Below, piece after piece: positions 53,553 through 62,718 of a stretch of DNA of 64,000 bases. Numbering within the stretch: position 1 is the stretch's first letter; each line of letters begins with the position of its first letter. Both the position numbers and the translations under genes were made by a program. The notes under the pieces are model-generated. The model saw only the letters and a list, made by a program, of their open reading frames with translations, had not been told where the DNA came from and ran no database searches. Location of the stretch: positions 143,512-207,511 of the forward strand of contig CAPAOV010000003.1 in NCBI GenBank assembly GCA_948579355.1. The letters are read 5' to 3'. Source of the DNA: an uncultured Eubacterium sp. (GTDB taxonomy: Bacteria; Bacillota; Clostridia; Lachnospirales; Lachnospiraceae).

Positions 53553-55583
53553 CTATTTTGCAAGCAGCATCATAATTTCATTACTTCTCTCGATAAATTC
53601 ACTCATTTTATCCGCCTGTAACGGCTCATGGCTAATCAACGCCAAATCATACAACTGTTTACAGAAAAGTTCGCTCTTGTCCCCCTCTGCATTGGCAAGC
53701 AAATATTTCACCAGCTCATTGTTTGCATTGAGAACAAGCGTCTGGCCCATTTCCGGCATACCCATGCCGCCCATACCGTTTGCCGCGTACATTTTCATCA
53801 TGTCCTGCATGCGGCGGGCTTCCTCGGACAGCGTAATCATCGAGGAAACTTTCTCGTTTTTGAGCATTTCCACCTTGACGGTAAGCTGCTCTTTGCCCGT
53901 TGCCTTGCGGAACAGTTTCTCTAACGTCTCCGTATCCGCCTTTAACTGCTCCTCATCTCCCTCTTCCGTAAAGGCGTCCGTCAAGTCCGCATCAATGCGC
54001 TGGAACTTCACAGGCTCCTCTCCGGCCTCCAACGCCGATACAAACGGCTGGTCAATATTGTGCAAGAGAACAACCGCATTCATCTCCTGCTCACGGAACA
54101 TTTTAATATATTGGCTCTGCTGCTGCAAATCCGTAACATAATAGACCGTCTTTTTCGGCGTCTCTTCCGGCTGCGAATTCTCTTCTTCTCCCTCTTCTAC
54201 AACCTCAGCTTCTACTTCCGGTTCCGGCAGCGTTTCCAAATACTCCTTGAGAGTACTGTATTTATCATCTAAATCTTTAAACAGCACATAATCTTTTATC
54301 TTTTCTTTGAACTTCTCGTCTTTCAGGCAGCCAAACTTGATAAACGGACTGATATCATCCCAGTACTTTTCGTAATTCTCGCGGTCTACCTTACACATAC
54401 CGGAAAGTTTGTCCGCTACTTTTTTTGTAATATAATCGGAAATCTTCTTTACAAAGCCATCGTTCTGCAGAGCGCTCCTGCTTACATTCAGCGGCAAATC
54501 CGGACAGTCGATAACACCTTTGAGGAGAAGCAGAAATTCAGGAATTACTTCTTTGATATTGTCGGCAATAAACACCTGATTGTTATATAGCTTTATCATT
54601 CCCTCGATATTTTCATATTCCAGATTTACTTTAGGGAAATACAAAATTCCTTTGAGATTAAACGGATAATCCATATTCAGATGTATCCAGAACAACGGTT
54701 CGCGGTAATCGTTAAATACTTTGCGGTAGAAAGCCTTGTACTCCTCTTCCGTACAATCGTTTGGATGTTTAGCCCATAGCGGATGGATATCGCTAATAGA
54801 AACCGGACGTTTGAGAATTTTTGTTTTCTTTACCGGTTCTTCCTGCTCTTCTCCCTCTTTTGCCTCTTTCGGCTCTTCCGTAATCTCTTCGATAACCGTG
54901 TCTTCTTCTGTTACTTCTTCGCTTGGTATCGTCTCATACTCCGGTTCTGCATTTGCCTTTTGCAGATAAATCTCAATTGGCATAAAAGAACAATACTTTT
55001 CCAATACTTCGCGCACACGGTATTCGTTGGCAAACTCATAGCTGTCCTCATTCAAATGCAGGACAATCTGTGTACCAACCGTATCTTTATCGCTGGCGCC
55101 CATCTCAAATGTCAGGCCGCCGTCCGACTCCCAGTGAACAGCCTCTGCGCCCTCCTTATAAGACAGCGTATGGATTTCCGCAGAATCGGCAACCATGAAA
55201 ACAGAATAGAATCCCAAACCGAAATGTCCGATAATCTGCTCATCATTTGCCTTATCCTTATACTTTTCCAGAAAATCAGCCGCTCCGGAAAAGGCAATCT
55301 GATTGATATATTCTTTCACTTCTTCCGCCGTCATCCCCAGACCATTATCGGTAAAGGTAATCGTCTTTTCCTCCGGATTAACTTCTACGTCAATTCTTGC
55401 CTTATAATCGTCCGCAAGCGCCACTTCACTCATAAGTTCCAGTTTCTTTAATTTGGTAATGGCATCGCATCCGTTACTCACTATCTCGCGAATAAAAATA
55501 TCATGGTCGGAATACAACCACTTTTTAATAATGGGAAATATATTTTCCGAATTAATCGCCAAATTTCCTTGCTCATTTGTCAT
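53553..55583 (-). CDS. htpG: Chaperone HtpG (Hsp90) with acidic inserts
   Basis: The protein has 676 residues. GHKL ATPase signatures: REIVSNGCDAITKLKKL, FTDNGLGMTAEEV, IGHFGLGFYSVFMVAD. Two Glu-rich inserts lie near residues 208-256 (EEITEEPKEAKEGEEQEEP) and in the middle domain (EVEAEVVEEGEEENSQPEET), unlike E. coli HtpG (624 residues) and reminiscent of the charged linker of eukaryotic Hsp90. ATG 55583 follows GGAGG; upstream codons are not used. A sigma-A promoter (55627-55655) and CIRCE (55663-55689) precede it, so HrcA repression is likely. Confidence 0.95.
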   Translation of the reverse strand: MTNEQGNLAINSENIFPIIKKWLYSDHDIFIREIVSNGCDAITKLKKLELMSEVALADDYKARIDVEVNPEEKTITFTDNGLGMTAEEVKEYINQIAFSGAADFLEKYKDKANDEQIIGHFGLGFYSVFMVADSAEIHTLSYKEGAEAVHWESDGGLTFEMGASDKDTVGTQIVLHLNEDSYEFANEYRVREVLEKYCSFMPIEIYLQKANAEPEYETIPSEEVTEEDTVIEEITEEPKEAKEGEEQEEPVKKTKILKRPVSISDIHPLWAKHPNDCTEEEYKAFYRKVFNDYREPLFWIHLNMDYPFNLKGILYFPKVNLEYENIEGMIKLYNNQVFIADNIKEVIPEFLLLLKGVIDCPDLPLNVSRSALQNDGFVKKISDYITKKVADKLSGMCKVDRENYEKYWDDISPFIKFGCLKDEKFKEKIKDYVLFKDLDDKYSTLKEYLETLPEPEVEAEVVEEGEEENSQPEETPKKTVYYVTDLQQQSQYIKMFREQEMNAVVLLHNIDQPFVSALEAGEEPVKFQRIDADLTDAFTEEGDEEQLKADTETLEKLFRKATGKEQLTVKVEMLKNEKVSSMITLSEEARRMQDMMKMYAANGMGGMGMPEMGQTLVLNANNELVKYLLANAEGDKSELFCKQLYDLALISHEPLQADKMSEFIERSNEIMMLLAK

Positions 55584-55626
55584 ATCACTCAACCTCCAAT
55601 TACTAACTTTATTTCTTCTATCAGAT

Positions 55627-55655
55627 ACTATAACGCTACAAAAAGACATTGTCAA
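55627..55655 (-). promoter_or_regulatory. Promoter of htpG
   Basis: On the minus strand TTGACA (55655-55650), a 17-base spacer, then TATAGT (55632-55627), 8 bases downstream of the CIRCE element. Confidence 0.85.
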
Positions 55656-55662
55656 GAAAAAT

Positions 55663-55689
55663 TTAGCACTCAACTAATTTGAGTGCTAA
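55663..55689. promoter_or_regulatory. CIRCE operator (HrcA site)
   Basis: TTAGCACTC-N9-GAGTGCTAA, a perfect CIRCE. It sits just upstream of the htpG promoter and overlaps the end of the DUF5721-type gene. Confidence 0.93.
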
Positions 55690-56119
55690 CAATTTTATTT
55701 TTTCTTATAAACATCCGGCAATTCTCGTCCCATTGCTGCTGCTTTTCCTTATCCGGTGAAAATTCTTTCTGCATATATCCGGTAAATAAGTGTAACTGCT
55801 CCTTTTCGTAACGCACGCGCAAGAAACCCACGTCGCCATCTTTCATATAATGGCAGAAATTCATTTCCATTTTCCCCGGCTTCTTCTTTCCCTTTATCCA
55901 TTCCGCAACATAAGGTTTGAGCCGGTCCCATGTAACGAAACCGGTTCCGTCTCCTTCTCTCTCGTCCGTATCATACCATTCGTCCTGCCGGCGCCCGTCG
56001 ATTCGGAATACCGTAAACGTTGCGACTTCACAATCCTTTACATGAAACCGGTCGAACATATCTCCATAAAACAAATGCTCCATAAATTCTTTAACACTTT
56101 CAATGTGAAGCACAATCAT
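55670..56119 (-). CDS. DUF5721-type protein
   Basis: The protein has 149 residues. I recognise the Firmicute DUF5721 look: SVKEFMEHLFYGDMFDRFHV, a central EGDGTGFVTWDRLKPYV and LRVRYEKEQLHLFTGYM. Function unknown. Its stop codon lies inside the CIRCE element of htpG. Confidence 0.7.
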   Translation of the reverse strand: MIVLHIESVKEFMEHLFYGDMFDRFHVKDCEVATFTVFRIDGRRQDEWYDTDEREGDGTGFVTWDRLKPYVAEWIKGKKKPGKMEMNFCHYMKDGDVGFLRVRYEKEQLHLFTGYMQKEFSPDKEKQQQWDENCRMFIRKNKIVSTQIS

Positions 56120-56209
56120 ATCTGTATATTATCCTTTCTGCCTGCTCATACTACTATCGTTACTAATAAAATTCTAACACCGTCCCGGCGGTAGAACGGA
56201 GGTTATCTC

Positions 56210-56401
56210 ATGCGTGCAGATGAACAAACGTATTCTAATGTTGCAAAAAATTGCAGCGCATATGCGGTTAAAGACTGTTGCACATGCTCTAACAAATCCG
56301 GTGATACAAAAGTATCATGTACAACATGCAGACATTTTGCATCAAACAAACATTGTATGCTGGATCTTTTTGACCCAATCGTTGAAAACCACAATTTCTA
56401 A
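56210..56401 (+). CDS. Small cysteine-rich protein
   Basis: The protein has 63 residues and 9 cysteines, in CSAYAVKDCCTCSNKSG, VSCTTCRHF and NKHCMLDL. Spacing of CC-x-C, CxxC and later C suggests a metal-binding knuckle. CGGAGG precedes the ATG. Too short for most annotation cut-offs. I know no named family. Terminator follows at 56434-56465. Confidence 0.7.
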   Translation: MRADEQTYSNVAKNCSAYAVKDCCTCSNKSGDTKVSCTTCRHFASNKHCMLDLFDPIVENHNF

Positions 56402-56421
56402 CCGGTTTTGGCGATATGATG

Positions 56422-58266
56422 TCAATCGTTGGCGGGATGCTGTTTTCTGGCATCCCTTTTTCTTTTCCGCGGCTTTCTCACACTCTCAAAAATGACGATT
56501 GAACGCGGCTGCATCTCATACTTTTTCTGTATTTTGACGCCCTCCTGCTGCCCTGCCGTGTCGATTAGTACTTTCCATGTCTCTCCAATTTCCACATTCG
56601 GCAGAAAAAATTCATGTGCATCCCAGTGAAAATTAAAGGCAAAATATAAACTCCTCCCATTATAATATCCCCCGTAATACAAAATGCCGACCTCTCTGCT
56701 ATAATAAGAGAAACGGGCATTCCACGGCTCCTGACCGTGGCACGATACGTCCGGCGCCCCCAATCCTTTCCCATCCAATCCTGTCAGGCTTTGATTCCTG
56801 TGGTAGAGCGCATGCTCTCTTCGAAATGCTAACATCTGCCGGACAAATTGAAACGTCTCTTCGTTCTTTTCAAGCAGACGCCAGTCGAGCCATGTCGTGA
56901 TATTGTCCTGACAATAGGCATTATTATTTCCCTTTTGGGAATTGCCAAACTCATCTCCGGCAAGAATCATCGGAGTCGCCATCCCTAACAGCAGCATCAC
57001 AAATGCGTTTTTCTCCTGCCGGCTCCTCCTGCGGAGTACTTCCTTTCTGCGTGAGGGGCCCTCGAATCCGCAGTTCCAACTATAATTGTATTCCGTTCCG
57101 TCCAGATTCTTCTCTCCGTTCGCCTCGTTATGTTTTACATCATAAGAAATCAAATCCCGCAGCGTAAAGCCATTATGCTGCGTAATATAATGAACCATCG
57201 CCACTCCATTAAGCTGTTCCCGAAAACGGTAATAAAAATTTTCTGCCTGACCCTCATCACTTTTTAAAAACCGCCTTGCATCCACTAAAAAGCGGTCGTT
57301 CATTTCCATCAGACGCTCTTCTCCCCTGGCGGCCTCCTGCTCTTTCCATTCATGCCCCAGCAGTCTCACATGGGACAACACCGGGTCTTCCAAAAGAATG
57401 GACATATCCATACAGTCCTGATTAATCTGAAAGCCGTCAATATGAAAGCGGAGTACATAATACCGCAGGCATTGCAAAATAAATATCGGCGACTTCCCTG
57501 CGAAATGCATATCTAAATAAATGTTCATCCCATGTTGATGAAGCGCCTTTACCATTTGCTGAAATTCTTCTGTCACGCCCTGTTTGCCAGAGGTATAGCC
57601 CTGTTTAGGTGCAAAATAGTAAGCGTCTTTGCTATATCCCCAATAATTAATCCGCACCTGTCTGACGCCATTCTCATCCCGCATCTGCTCGTCAAAATCA
57701 TAAACAGGGAGACATAATAAAGTATTGACGCCCAGTTCCTTTAAATAGGGGATTTTTTCCACCAATCCCGCAAATGTTCCCGGATACCGCACTCCGGAAC
57801 TGCTATGCTTTGTAAATCCACGAACATGGCATTGATACAGCACAATCTCATCCGTCGGAAGCTTTCTCCAGTTTTCCCCCTGCCAGTCAAATTCGGCAAA
57901 ATCAAATACGGCCCGTATTTTCCCCTGTTTCTTTCCAAAACGGCTCCGCCCCGTAATTTCTCTGGCATAAAAATCAGTTATAACTCTGCCGTCCACAATA
58001 AACTCATATTCAACTCCCTGCAGCAAAGAGGAAATGCCCTTTCCCTGCATACGCAGGGAAAAAACATCTGGAATGCCCTCTTTGTATGCGGCGTACATGG
58101 GGATGCGTTTCTTTTTTCCGTTCTCATAAAGGCACAGCTCGCACGAAACTGCTTTCGGACACCAGTAATTAATCTGAACTTCATTTTCACTTATCTTTTT
58201 TGCTCCCGGCTCGGATACATGTTCGATTTTCCCGCTACCTGTCTTAATGTCATTCCAATTTATCAT
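56422..58266 (-). CDS. GlgX/isoamylase-like GH13 protein with a degenerate active site
   Basis: The protein has 614 residues, starting at ATG 58266 behind AAAGGAG. It has an N-terminal CBM48-like domain and a GH13 barrel resembling glycogen debranching enzymes (GVRYPGTFAGLVEKIPYLKE, NSQKGNNNAYCQDNITTWLD). Key residues are changed: region II reads HIDGFQINQD where active enzymes have GFRFD, so the nucleophile Asp is Asn282; region IV reads QHNGFTLRD instead of HDGFTLRD, so the stabilising Asp is Asn365; region I reads DMHFAG instead of DVVYNH. The stretch between regions I and II is also about 70 residues shorter than usual. It is probably not a hydrolase; it may bind glycogen or act as a regulator. 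Confidence 0.85.
   Translation of the reverse strand: MINWNDIKTGSGKIEHVSEPGAKKISENEVQINYWCPKAVSCELCLYENGKKKRIPMYAAYKEGIPDVFSLRMQGKGISSLLQGVEYEFIVDGRVITDFYAREITGRSRFGKKQGKIRAVFDFAEFDWQGENWRKLPTDEIVLYQCHVRGFTKHSSSGVRYPGTFAGLVEKIPYLKELGVNTLLCLPVYDFDEQMRDENGVRQVRINYWGYSKDAYYFAPKQGYTSGKQGVTEEFQQMVKALHQHGMNIYLDMHFAGKSPIFILQCLRYYVLRFHIDGFQINQDCMDMSILLEDPVLSHVRLLGHEWKEQEAARGEERLMEMNDRFLVDARRFLKSDEGQAENFYYRFREQLNGVAMVHYITQHNGFTLRDLISYDVKHNEANGEKNLDGTEYNYSWNCGFEGPSRRKEVLRRRSRQEKNAFVMLLLGMATPMILAGDEFGNSQKGNNNAYCQDNITTWLDWRLLEKNEETFQFVRQMLAFRREHALYHRNQSLTGLDGKGLGAPDVSCHGQEPWNARFSYYSREVGILYYGGYYNGRSLYFAFNFHWDAHEFFLPNVEIGETWKVLIDTAGQQEGVKIQKKYEMQPRSIVIFESVRKPRKRKRDARKQHPAND
56434..56465 (+). terminator. 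Terminator of the cysteine-rich gene
   Basis: GGGATGC and GCATCCC enclose 9 bases and are followed by TTTTTCTTTT. It lies within the 3' end of the convergent GlgX-like gene. Confidence 0.8.
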
Positions 58267-58400
58267 GAATACAAGCTCCTTTCGCAAATGAGTGAACAGT
58301 TATCATTTATTATAGCGAAAAATAGTGGAACTAACAAGAAAAATATGCTAAAATACATATATTAGAAGATGATAACATACAAAAAGGAAAGGAGATTCGC

Positions 58401-59045
58401 ATGTTATTAGACAGAGAATATAAAATCAAATCCAACGTAAACAGCAAAATCAACCTGCATGTGGCATCCGGACATTTTGCAACTACACACTCACACATTA
58501 ACTTATATCTGGATATGACTACTTTAAAAGTACGCCATTCTGAAGCCGTCGAGGTAGCAAAAGAAATGGCTCGTCAATACCAGTACAGCAAGCCGATTGA
58601 TACGATTATCTGCATGGACGGCTGCGAGATGATTGGCTCCTGTTTGGCGGAAGAACTGACGAAAAACGGTATTATGTCATTGAACACACATAAAAGTATG
58701 TATGTGATTACTCCAGAGTTTGACAGCAACGGCCAGATGATTTTCCGTGATAATTTACAACCTATGGTGCGGGGCAAAAACATCTTACTCTTACTGGCTT
58801 CTGCCACTACCGGACGCACCATCGCCAAAAGCGTAGACTGCATCCGCTATTATGGAGGAATCATTCAGGGAATATCCGCCATATTCAGCGCTGCGACAGA
58901 AATTTACGGCGAACCAATCCACTGTATCTTCCATGCGGAAGACCTCCCGGGATATCAGGCCTTTAACCCGACGGAATGTCCGCACTGCAAAAACAAAGAA
59001 AAAATCGACGCCATTGTCAACGGTTTTGGCTTTTCTGAATTATAA
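58401..59045 (+). CDS. Phosphoribosyltransferase-like protein with CxxC tail
   Basis: The protein has 214 residues with a type I PRTase fold: IDTIICMDGCEMIGSCLAEE and the PRPP loop LLLLASATTGRTIAKSV. The two acidic residues that usually start this loop are replaced by Ala-Ser. A C-terminal CPHCKNKEK may bind metal. Similar to orotate PRTases, but substrate unknown. GGAGA precedes the ATG. Confidence 0.75.
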   Translation: MLLDREYKIKSNVNSKINLHVASGHFATTHSHINLYLDMTTLKVRHSEAVEVAKEMARQYQYSKPIDTIICMDGCEMIGSCLAEELTKNGIMSLNTHKSMYVITPEFDSNGQMIFRDNLQPMVRGKNILLLLASATTGRTIAKSVDCIRYYGGIIQGISAIFSAATEIYGEPIHCIFHAEDLPGYQAFNPTECPHCKNKEKIDAIVNGFGFSEL

Positions 59046-59065
59046 CAGTCATCCCACACATTATG

Positions 59066-59112
59066 GTAAAAGAAAACAGAATCTGCAAAAGCAGATTCTA
59101 TTTTCTTTTACC
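59066..59112. terminator. Bidirectional terminator between PRTase-like gene and pepD
   Basis: AGAATCTGC-AAAA-GCAGATTCT, extended by GGTAAAAGAAAA and TTTTCTTTTACC into a stem of about 21 bp. Overlaps the last codons of pepD. Confidence 0.88.
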
Positions 59113-60559
59113 GCAGACGTTTTAAGATTTCCAGCGTATACTCCCATGTTCTCTTTACACTTTCCACATCCATGCGCTCTTTCGGCGTATGAATATCAAA
59201 AATATCCGGCCCGTAAGAGACACAGTCGAGTTCCGGCAGGCATCCGGCAAAGATACCGCACTCCAGTCCTGCATGCAGCGCCTGTATTACCGGTTCCTTT
59301 CCATATTTCTCCTGATATATCTGTATCATTGTTTCGCGCAAAGGCGAGTCCTGACGGTATTCCCATGCAGGATACTCTCCATAACTGTCCGCCTGTCCTC
59401 CCAATGCTTTCGTCAGGCTTTCAATCCGCTCCACAATGGCAGTCTTTTCTGATTCTATGCTGCTGCGGACAGAAAAAGAAAATAAAACTTCGTTCTCTCT
59501 TGTCTCCAATATACCTAGATTGAGGGACGTTTGTACAAGGCCCGGAATGGCAAAACTCATCTTCTGAATACCCGCAGGATAATTGAGAAGCGCAACTAAC
59601 ACATTGTTCGCCGTCTGCTCTGTCAGCACCGGAAGTCTCTTCTCTTGCGCCTGCATCGAAAGGGAAATCTGCACATTCGCATCCGTCAGTGCCAACTCAT
59701 TTTTTATGTCGGACAAAAGAGCCTCTGCCTCTTTCTGGCACTGTTCCCTCTGTTCACCTCCTATGAGGACAACCGCCTGCGCTTCCCGTGGTATCGCATT
59801 GTCCTTTAGACCACCTGCCACTGTCCGTATCCGAACATTGCACGTCTGTGTCAAGCGATACAACACGCGCCCTAAGATTCGGCAGGCATTCCCCCGCCCC
59901 TTATCAATCTCGACACCGGAGTGGCCTCCCCGCAGTCCATTCACGGTTATGAGCGTCTCATACCCGGCCTCTTCTTCATAGGCTATCGGGATTCTTGCCT
60001 TTGTCGTCACGCCTCCGGCACAGCTTACAAGAAGATATCCCTCTTCCTCCGAATCTAAATTCAGCATAGTTCTTGCTTTCAAATCGGAACAATCAAGCGC
60101 CGTCGCCCCCAACATCCCAATTTCCTCGTCCACAGTCAAGACTACTTCCAGAGGAGGGTGGGGAATGTCGTCAGAATCTAAAATAGCGAGCGCAAAGGCA
60201 ACCGCAATCCCATCATCGCCGCCCAGCGTAGTCCCTTTCGCTGAAATAAAGCCGTCCTTATACTGTAACTGCACGCCGTCTTTTGCAAAGTCAATCGTAC
60301 ATCCCGCTTCTTTTTCACACACCATATCGAGATGTCCCTGCCAGATAACGGGAGCCGATTCCTCGTATCCTTTTGTTCCCTCTTTCCATATAATCACATT
60401 GTTGCTCTCATCCTGACGATGACGCAGTCCCCTCTCTTTGGCAAAGGCGACGCAAAAATCACTGATTGCCTTTGTATTGCCCGAGCCGTGGGGAATAGCA
60501 CAAATTTTTTCAAAATAGGAAAACACAGTTTCCGGTTCTAATCCTTGTAAAACACTCAT
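59108..60559 (-). CDS. pepD: Aminoacyl-histidine dipeptidase (M20)
   Basis: The protein has 483 residues. M20 metal ligands: WQGHLDMVCEKE, TLGGDDGIAVA and VDEEIGMLGA, plus LRGGHSGVEI in the dimerisation lid. ATG 60559 chosen; a TTG at 60565 is an alternative. Hydrolyses Xaa-His and other dipeptides in the cytoplasm. Confidence 0.92.
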   Translation of the reverse strand: MSVLQGLEPETVFSYFEKICAIPHGSGNTKAISDFCVAFAKERGLRHRQDESNNVIIWKEGTKGYEESAPVIWQGHLDMVCEKEAGCTIDFAKDGVQLQYKDGFISAKGTTLGGDDGIAVAFALAILDSDDIPHPPLEVVLTVDEEIGMLGATALDCSDLKARTMLNLDSEEEGYLLVSCAGGVTTKARIPIAYEEEAGYETLITVNGLRGGHSGVEIDKGRGNACRILGRVLYRLTQTCNVRIRTVAGGLKDNAIPREAQAVVLIGGEQREQCQKEAEALLSDIKNELALTDANVQISLSMQAQEKRLPVLTEQTANNVLVALLNYPAGIQKMSFAIPGLVQTSLNLGILETRENEVLFSFSVRSSIESEKTAIVERIESLTKALGGQADSYGEYPAWEYRQDSPLRETMIQIYQEKYGKEPVIQALHAGLECGIFAGCLPELDCVSYGPDIFDIHTPKERMDVESVKRTWEYTLEILKRLR

Positions 60560-60647
60560 TATCAACCTACTCCTTTTTTTATCAATGATAGCACATTTTT
60601 ATTTCTTTTACTATAAAATTCATTTCCACTTTTTCTGATGTTAATCA

Positions 60648-60676
60648 TTGTCTTTTACCGATAACAATGATACACT
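60648..60676 (+). promoter_or_regulatory. Promoter of tyrA
   Basis: TTGTCT, 17 bases, TACACT, ending 21 bases before the tyrA ATG. Confidence 0.5.
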
Positions 60677-60697
60677 GATGAAAAAGGAGGATTCGCA

Positions 60698-61801
60698 ATG
60701 AAGCATTTGGAATTGGGGTTTATAGGTTTCGGACTAATCGGGGGTTCCATCGCCCGCGTTTTGAAAAAGAAAAGTCAGGATATAACAATTACTGTTTACA
60801 CGAGACGCGAAAATCCGGATTTGGAACGGGGAATGGCAGACGGTATCATTGACCGGCTCGTCTATGCCATCGACCAATCCTTTTCCTGCTGCGACGTCAT
60901 TTTTTTATGTGCGCCCGTCTTGAAAAACATTGACTTTCTGCCGCTATTAAAGTCCATCATCAAACCGGATTGTATCATTACCGATGTCGGCAGTGTAAAA
61001 AGCAATATATGCAGCGAGGCAAGGCGTCTCGGTCTGGCAAAGCAGTTCATCGGCGGACACCCTATGGCCGGTTCTGAAAAGACCGGTTTTGCCAACGCTA
61101 CCGACACACTGTTGGAAAATGCTTACTATCTCCTCACACCGATGGAAGAAAATCGCGCGGAGGACATCGCATTAATGAAAGAACTTGTTTCCCATACCGA
61201 CGCCTGCTGCGTGGTACTCTCTCCCAAAGACCATGACCGAATCACCGCCGCCATCAGCCATGTACCGCACATTATCGCGGCCACGCTGGTAAATATGGTA
61301 CGCAGCAAAGATAATGAAGAAGAGAACATGAAAGCGTTCGCCGCGGGAGGGTTTAAAGATATTACCCGCATTGCCTCCTCTTCACCGGAAATGTGGCAGG
61401 ATATCTGTATTGCCAACGCCGACAGCATCAATGAGTTTCTCGCTTATTTTGAGGAACAGCTCCGACATTTCCAACAGATGATTGCTTCCGGTAACAAAGA
61501 GGAAATCAACGATACTTTTCGCATCGCCGGAGATTACCGCAACTCCATTCCTGCGAAAAAGAGCAGTATCATTGCCCGCACATACGATATCTTTGTGACA
61601 ATTGACGACCGCACCGGAGCGATTGCCGCCATCGCAACTCTGTTATCAGACAATGACATCAGTATAAAAAATATCGGCATATTGCATAATCGGGAATTTA
61701 TGGACGGGGTATTGAAATTAGAATTGTATAATGAAAATGACGCCTCGCTTGCCCAATCACTGCTTCGCCGGAACCACTATGATATTGTCGTCCGCAATTA
61801 A
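60698..61801 (+). CDS. tyrA: Prephenate dehydrogenase with ACT domain
   Basis: The protein has 367 residues. NAD-binding loop LGFIGFGLIGGSIARVL, catalytic-region GGHPMAGSEKTGF, and SHVPHIIAATLV. The C-terminal 70 residues form an ACT domain (VTIDDRTGAIAAIATLLSDN), the usual site of tyrosine feedback. GGAGG precedes the ATG. The last 4 bases overlap the convergent lipid kinase gene. Confidence 0.94.
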   Translation: MKHLELGFIGFGLIGGSIARVLKKKSQDITITVYTRRENPDLERGMADGIIDRLVYAIDQSFSCCDVIFLCAPVLKNIDFLPLLKSIIKPDCIITDVGSVKSNICSEARRLGLAKQFIGGHPMAGSEKTGFANATDTLLENAYYLLTPMEENRAEDIALMKELVSHTDACCVVLSPKDHDRITAAISHVPHIIAATLVNMVRSKDNEEENMKAFAAGGFKDITRIASSSPEMWQDICIANADSINEFLAYFEEQLRHFQQMIASGNKEEINDTFRIAGDYRNSIPAKKSSIIARTYDIFVTIDDRTGAIAAIATLLSDNDISIKNIGILHNREFMDGVLKLELYNENDASLAQSLLRRNHYDIVVRN

Positions 61802-62697
61802 CCCATCCGATGATAAAAAGTGATTGCCTGCTTATGGTTGGTAATCACTACTTTTTTATGTCTGCCGCCGTTTTCACCGTCCAGCGTGTACGCAATCGGC
61901 TCCTCAGATGCAATTGTTACGGATGAACTGTGAATGATTTTTACCTGCGAATTTGGCTTTCCCGTCAGCAAAAAACCCATCACCTGATTTAATTCCAGTG
62001 GATTTTTGGGCGTTCTGACAAACACACCATCGAACAGGCCGTCGTCCAGACGAACCGTATTCTTTTTATAAAGCCGCAGGCCCGCTACCGTCTCGGCATT
62101 GGAAACGACTCCCAGAATACAATCCTCTTCCCATGTCTCTTTATCCGTCGTAATCGTAATATGATTATTTTTTAACGTATTCAGCTTTGACGCCCCATCC
62201 AGAATGTAAGCCGTTTTCCCAAAAAGCGTCTTTGTCGTCTGCGGCGTCTCATAGGACACCGAAGTAAATGCCCCGAAAGCAGTAACATAGGTGAAATAGC
62301 TGCCGTTCATCTCCCCTATATCAAATGCCTGACAACGGTTTCCCACCGCCACTTTAGCCGCCGGAACGACACGCTTTGGCAATTTGATGCCATTGGCAAA
62401 ATCATTTACCGTTCCTGTCGGTATATAACCGCAGGAGGGCCGCTTCTCCTGCGGCAGCGCCATCAATCCGTGCGTCACCTCATGCAGTGTGCCATCGCCG
62501 CCGGCACAAATCACGCGGTGGAATTTTGCTCCCCGCTTTTTCACGACATTGGCAGCGTCCATCTGCTTTTGCGTGGCTACGATAGTAACGTCAAAATTCT
62601 TTTCCATCATCAGGTCGATTACATCCGCAATTTTATTGCGCAGTGTCCCTTTCCCCGCCGTGGGATTGTAGACAAATAGAACCTTTTCTGCTCTCAT
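61798..62697 (-). CDS. Diacylglycerol/sphingosine kinase-family lipid kinase
   Basis: The protein has about 299 residues with the family motifs VLFVYNPTAGKG, VICAGGDGTLHEV and PTGTVNDFANGI. It phosphorylates diacylglycerol or a related lipid at the membrane. ATG 62697 follows GAGG; an ATG at 62709 is an alternative. Confidence 0.9.
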   Translation of the reverse strand: MRAEKVLFVYNPTAGKGTLRNKIADVIDLMMEKNFDVTIVATQKQMDAANVVKKRGAKFHRVICAGGDGTLHEVTHGLMALPQEKRPSCGYIPTGTVNDFANGIKLPKRVVPAAKVAVGNRCQAFDIGEMNGSYFTYVTAFGAFTSVSYETPQTTKTLFGKTAYILDGASKLNTLKNNHITITTDKETWEEDCILGVVSNAETVAGLRLYKKNTVRLDDGLFDGVFVRTPKNPLELNQVMGFLLTGKPNSQVKIIHSSSVTIASEEPIAYTLDGENGGRHKKVVITNHKQAITFYHRMG

Positions 62698-62718
62698 ACT
62701 AATCCTCATTCTCCTTTT

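Noticed and set aside
60657..60664. Sigma-28 promoter before tyrA (ACCGATAA)
   Set aside because: No TAAA or TAAG lies 15 bases upstream; a sigma-A promoter fits better.
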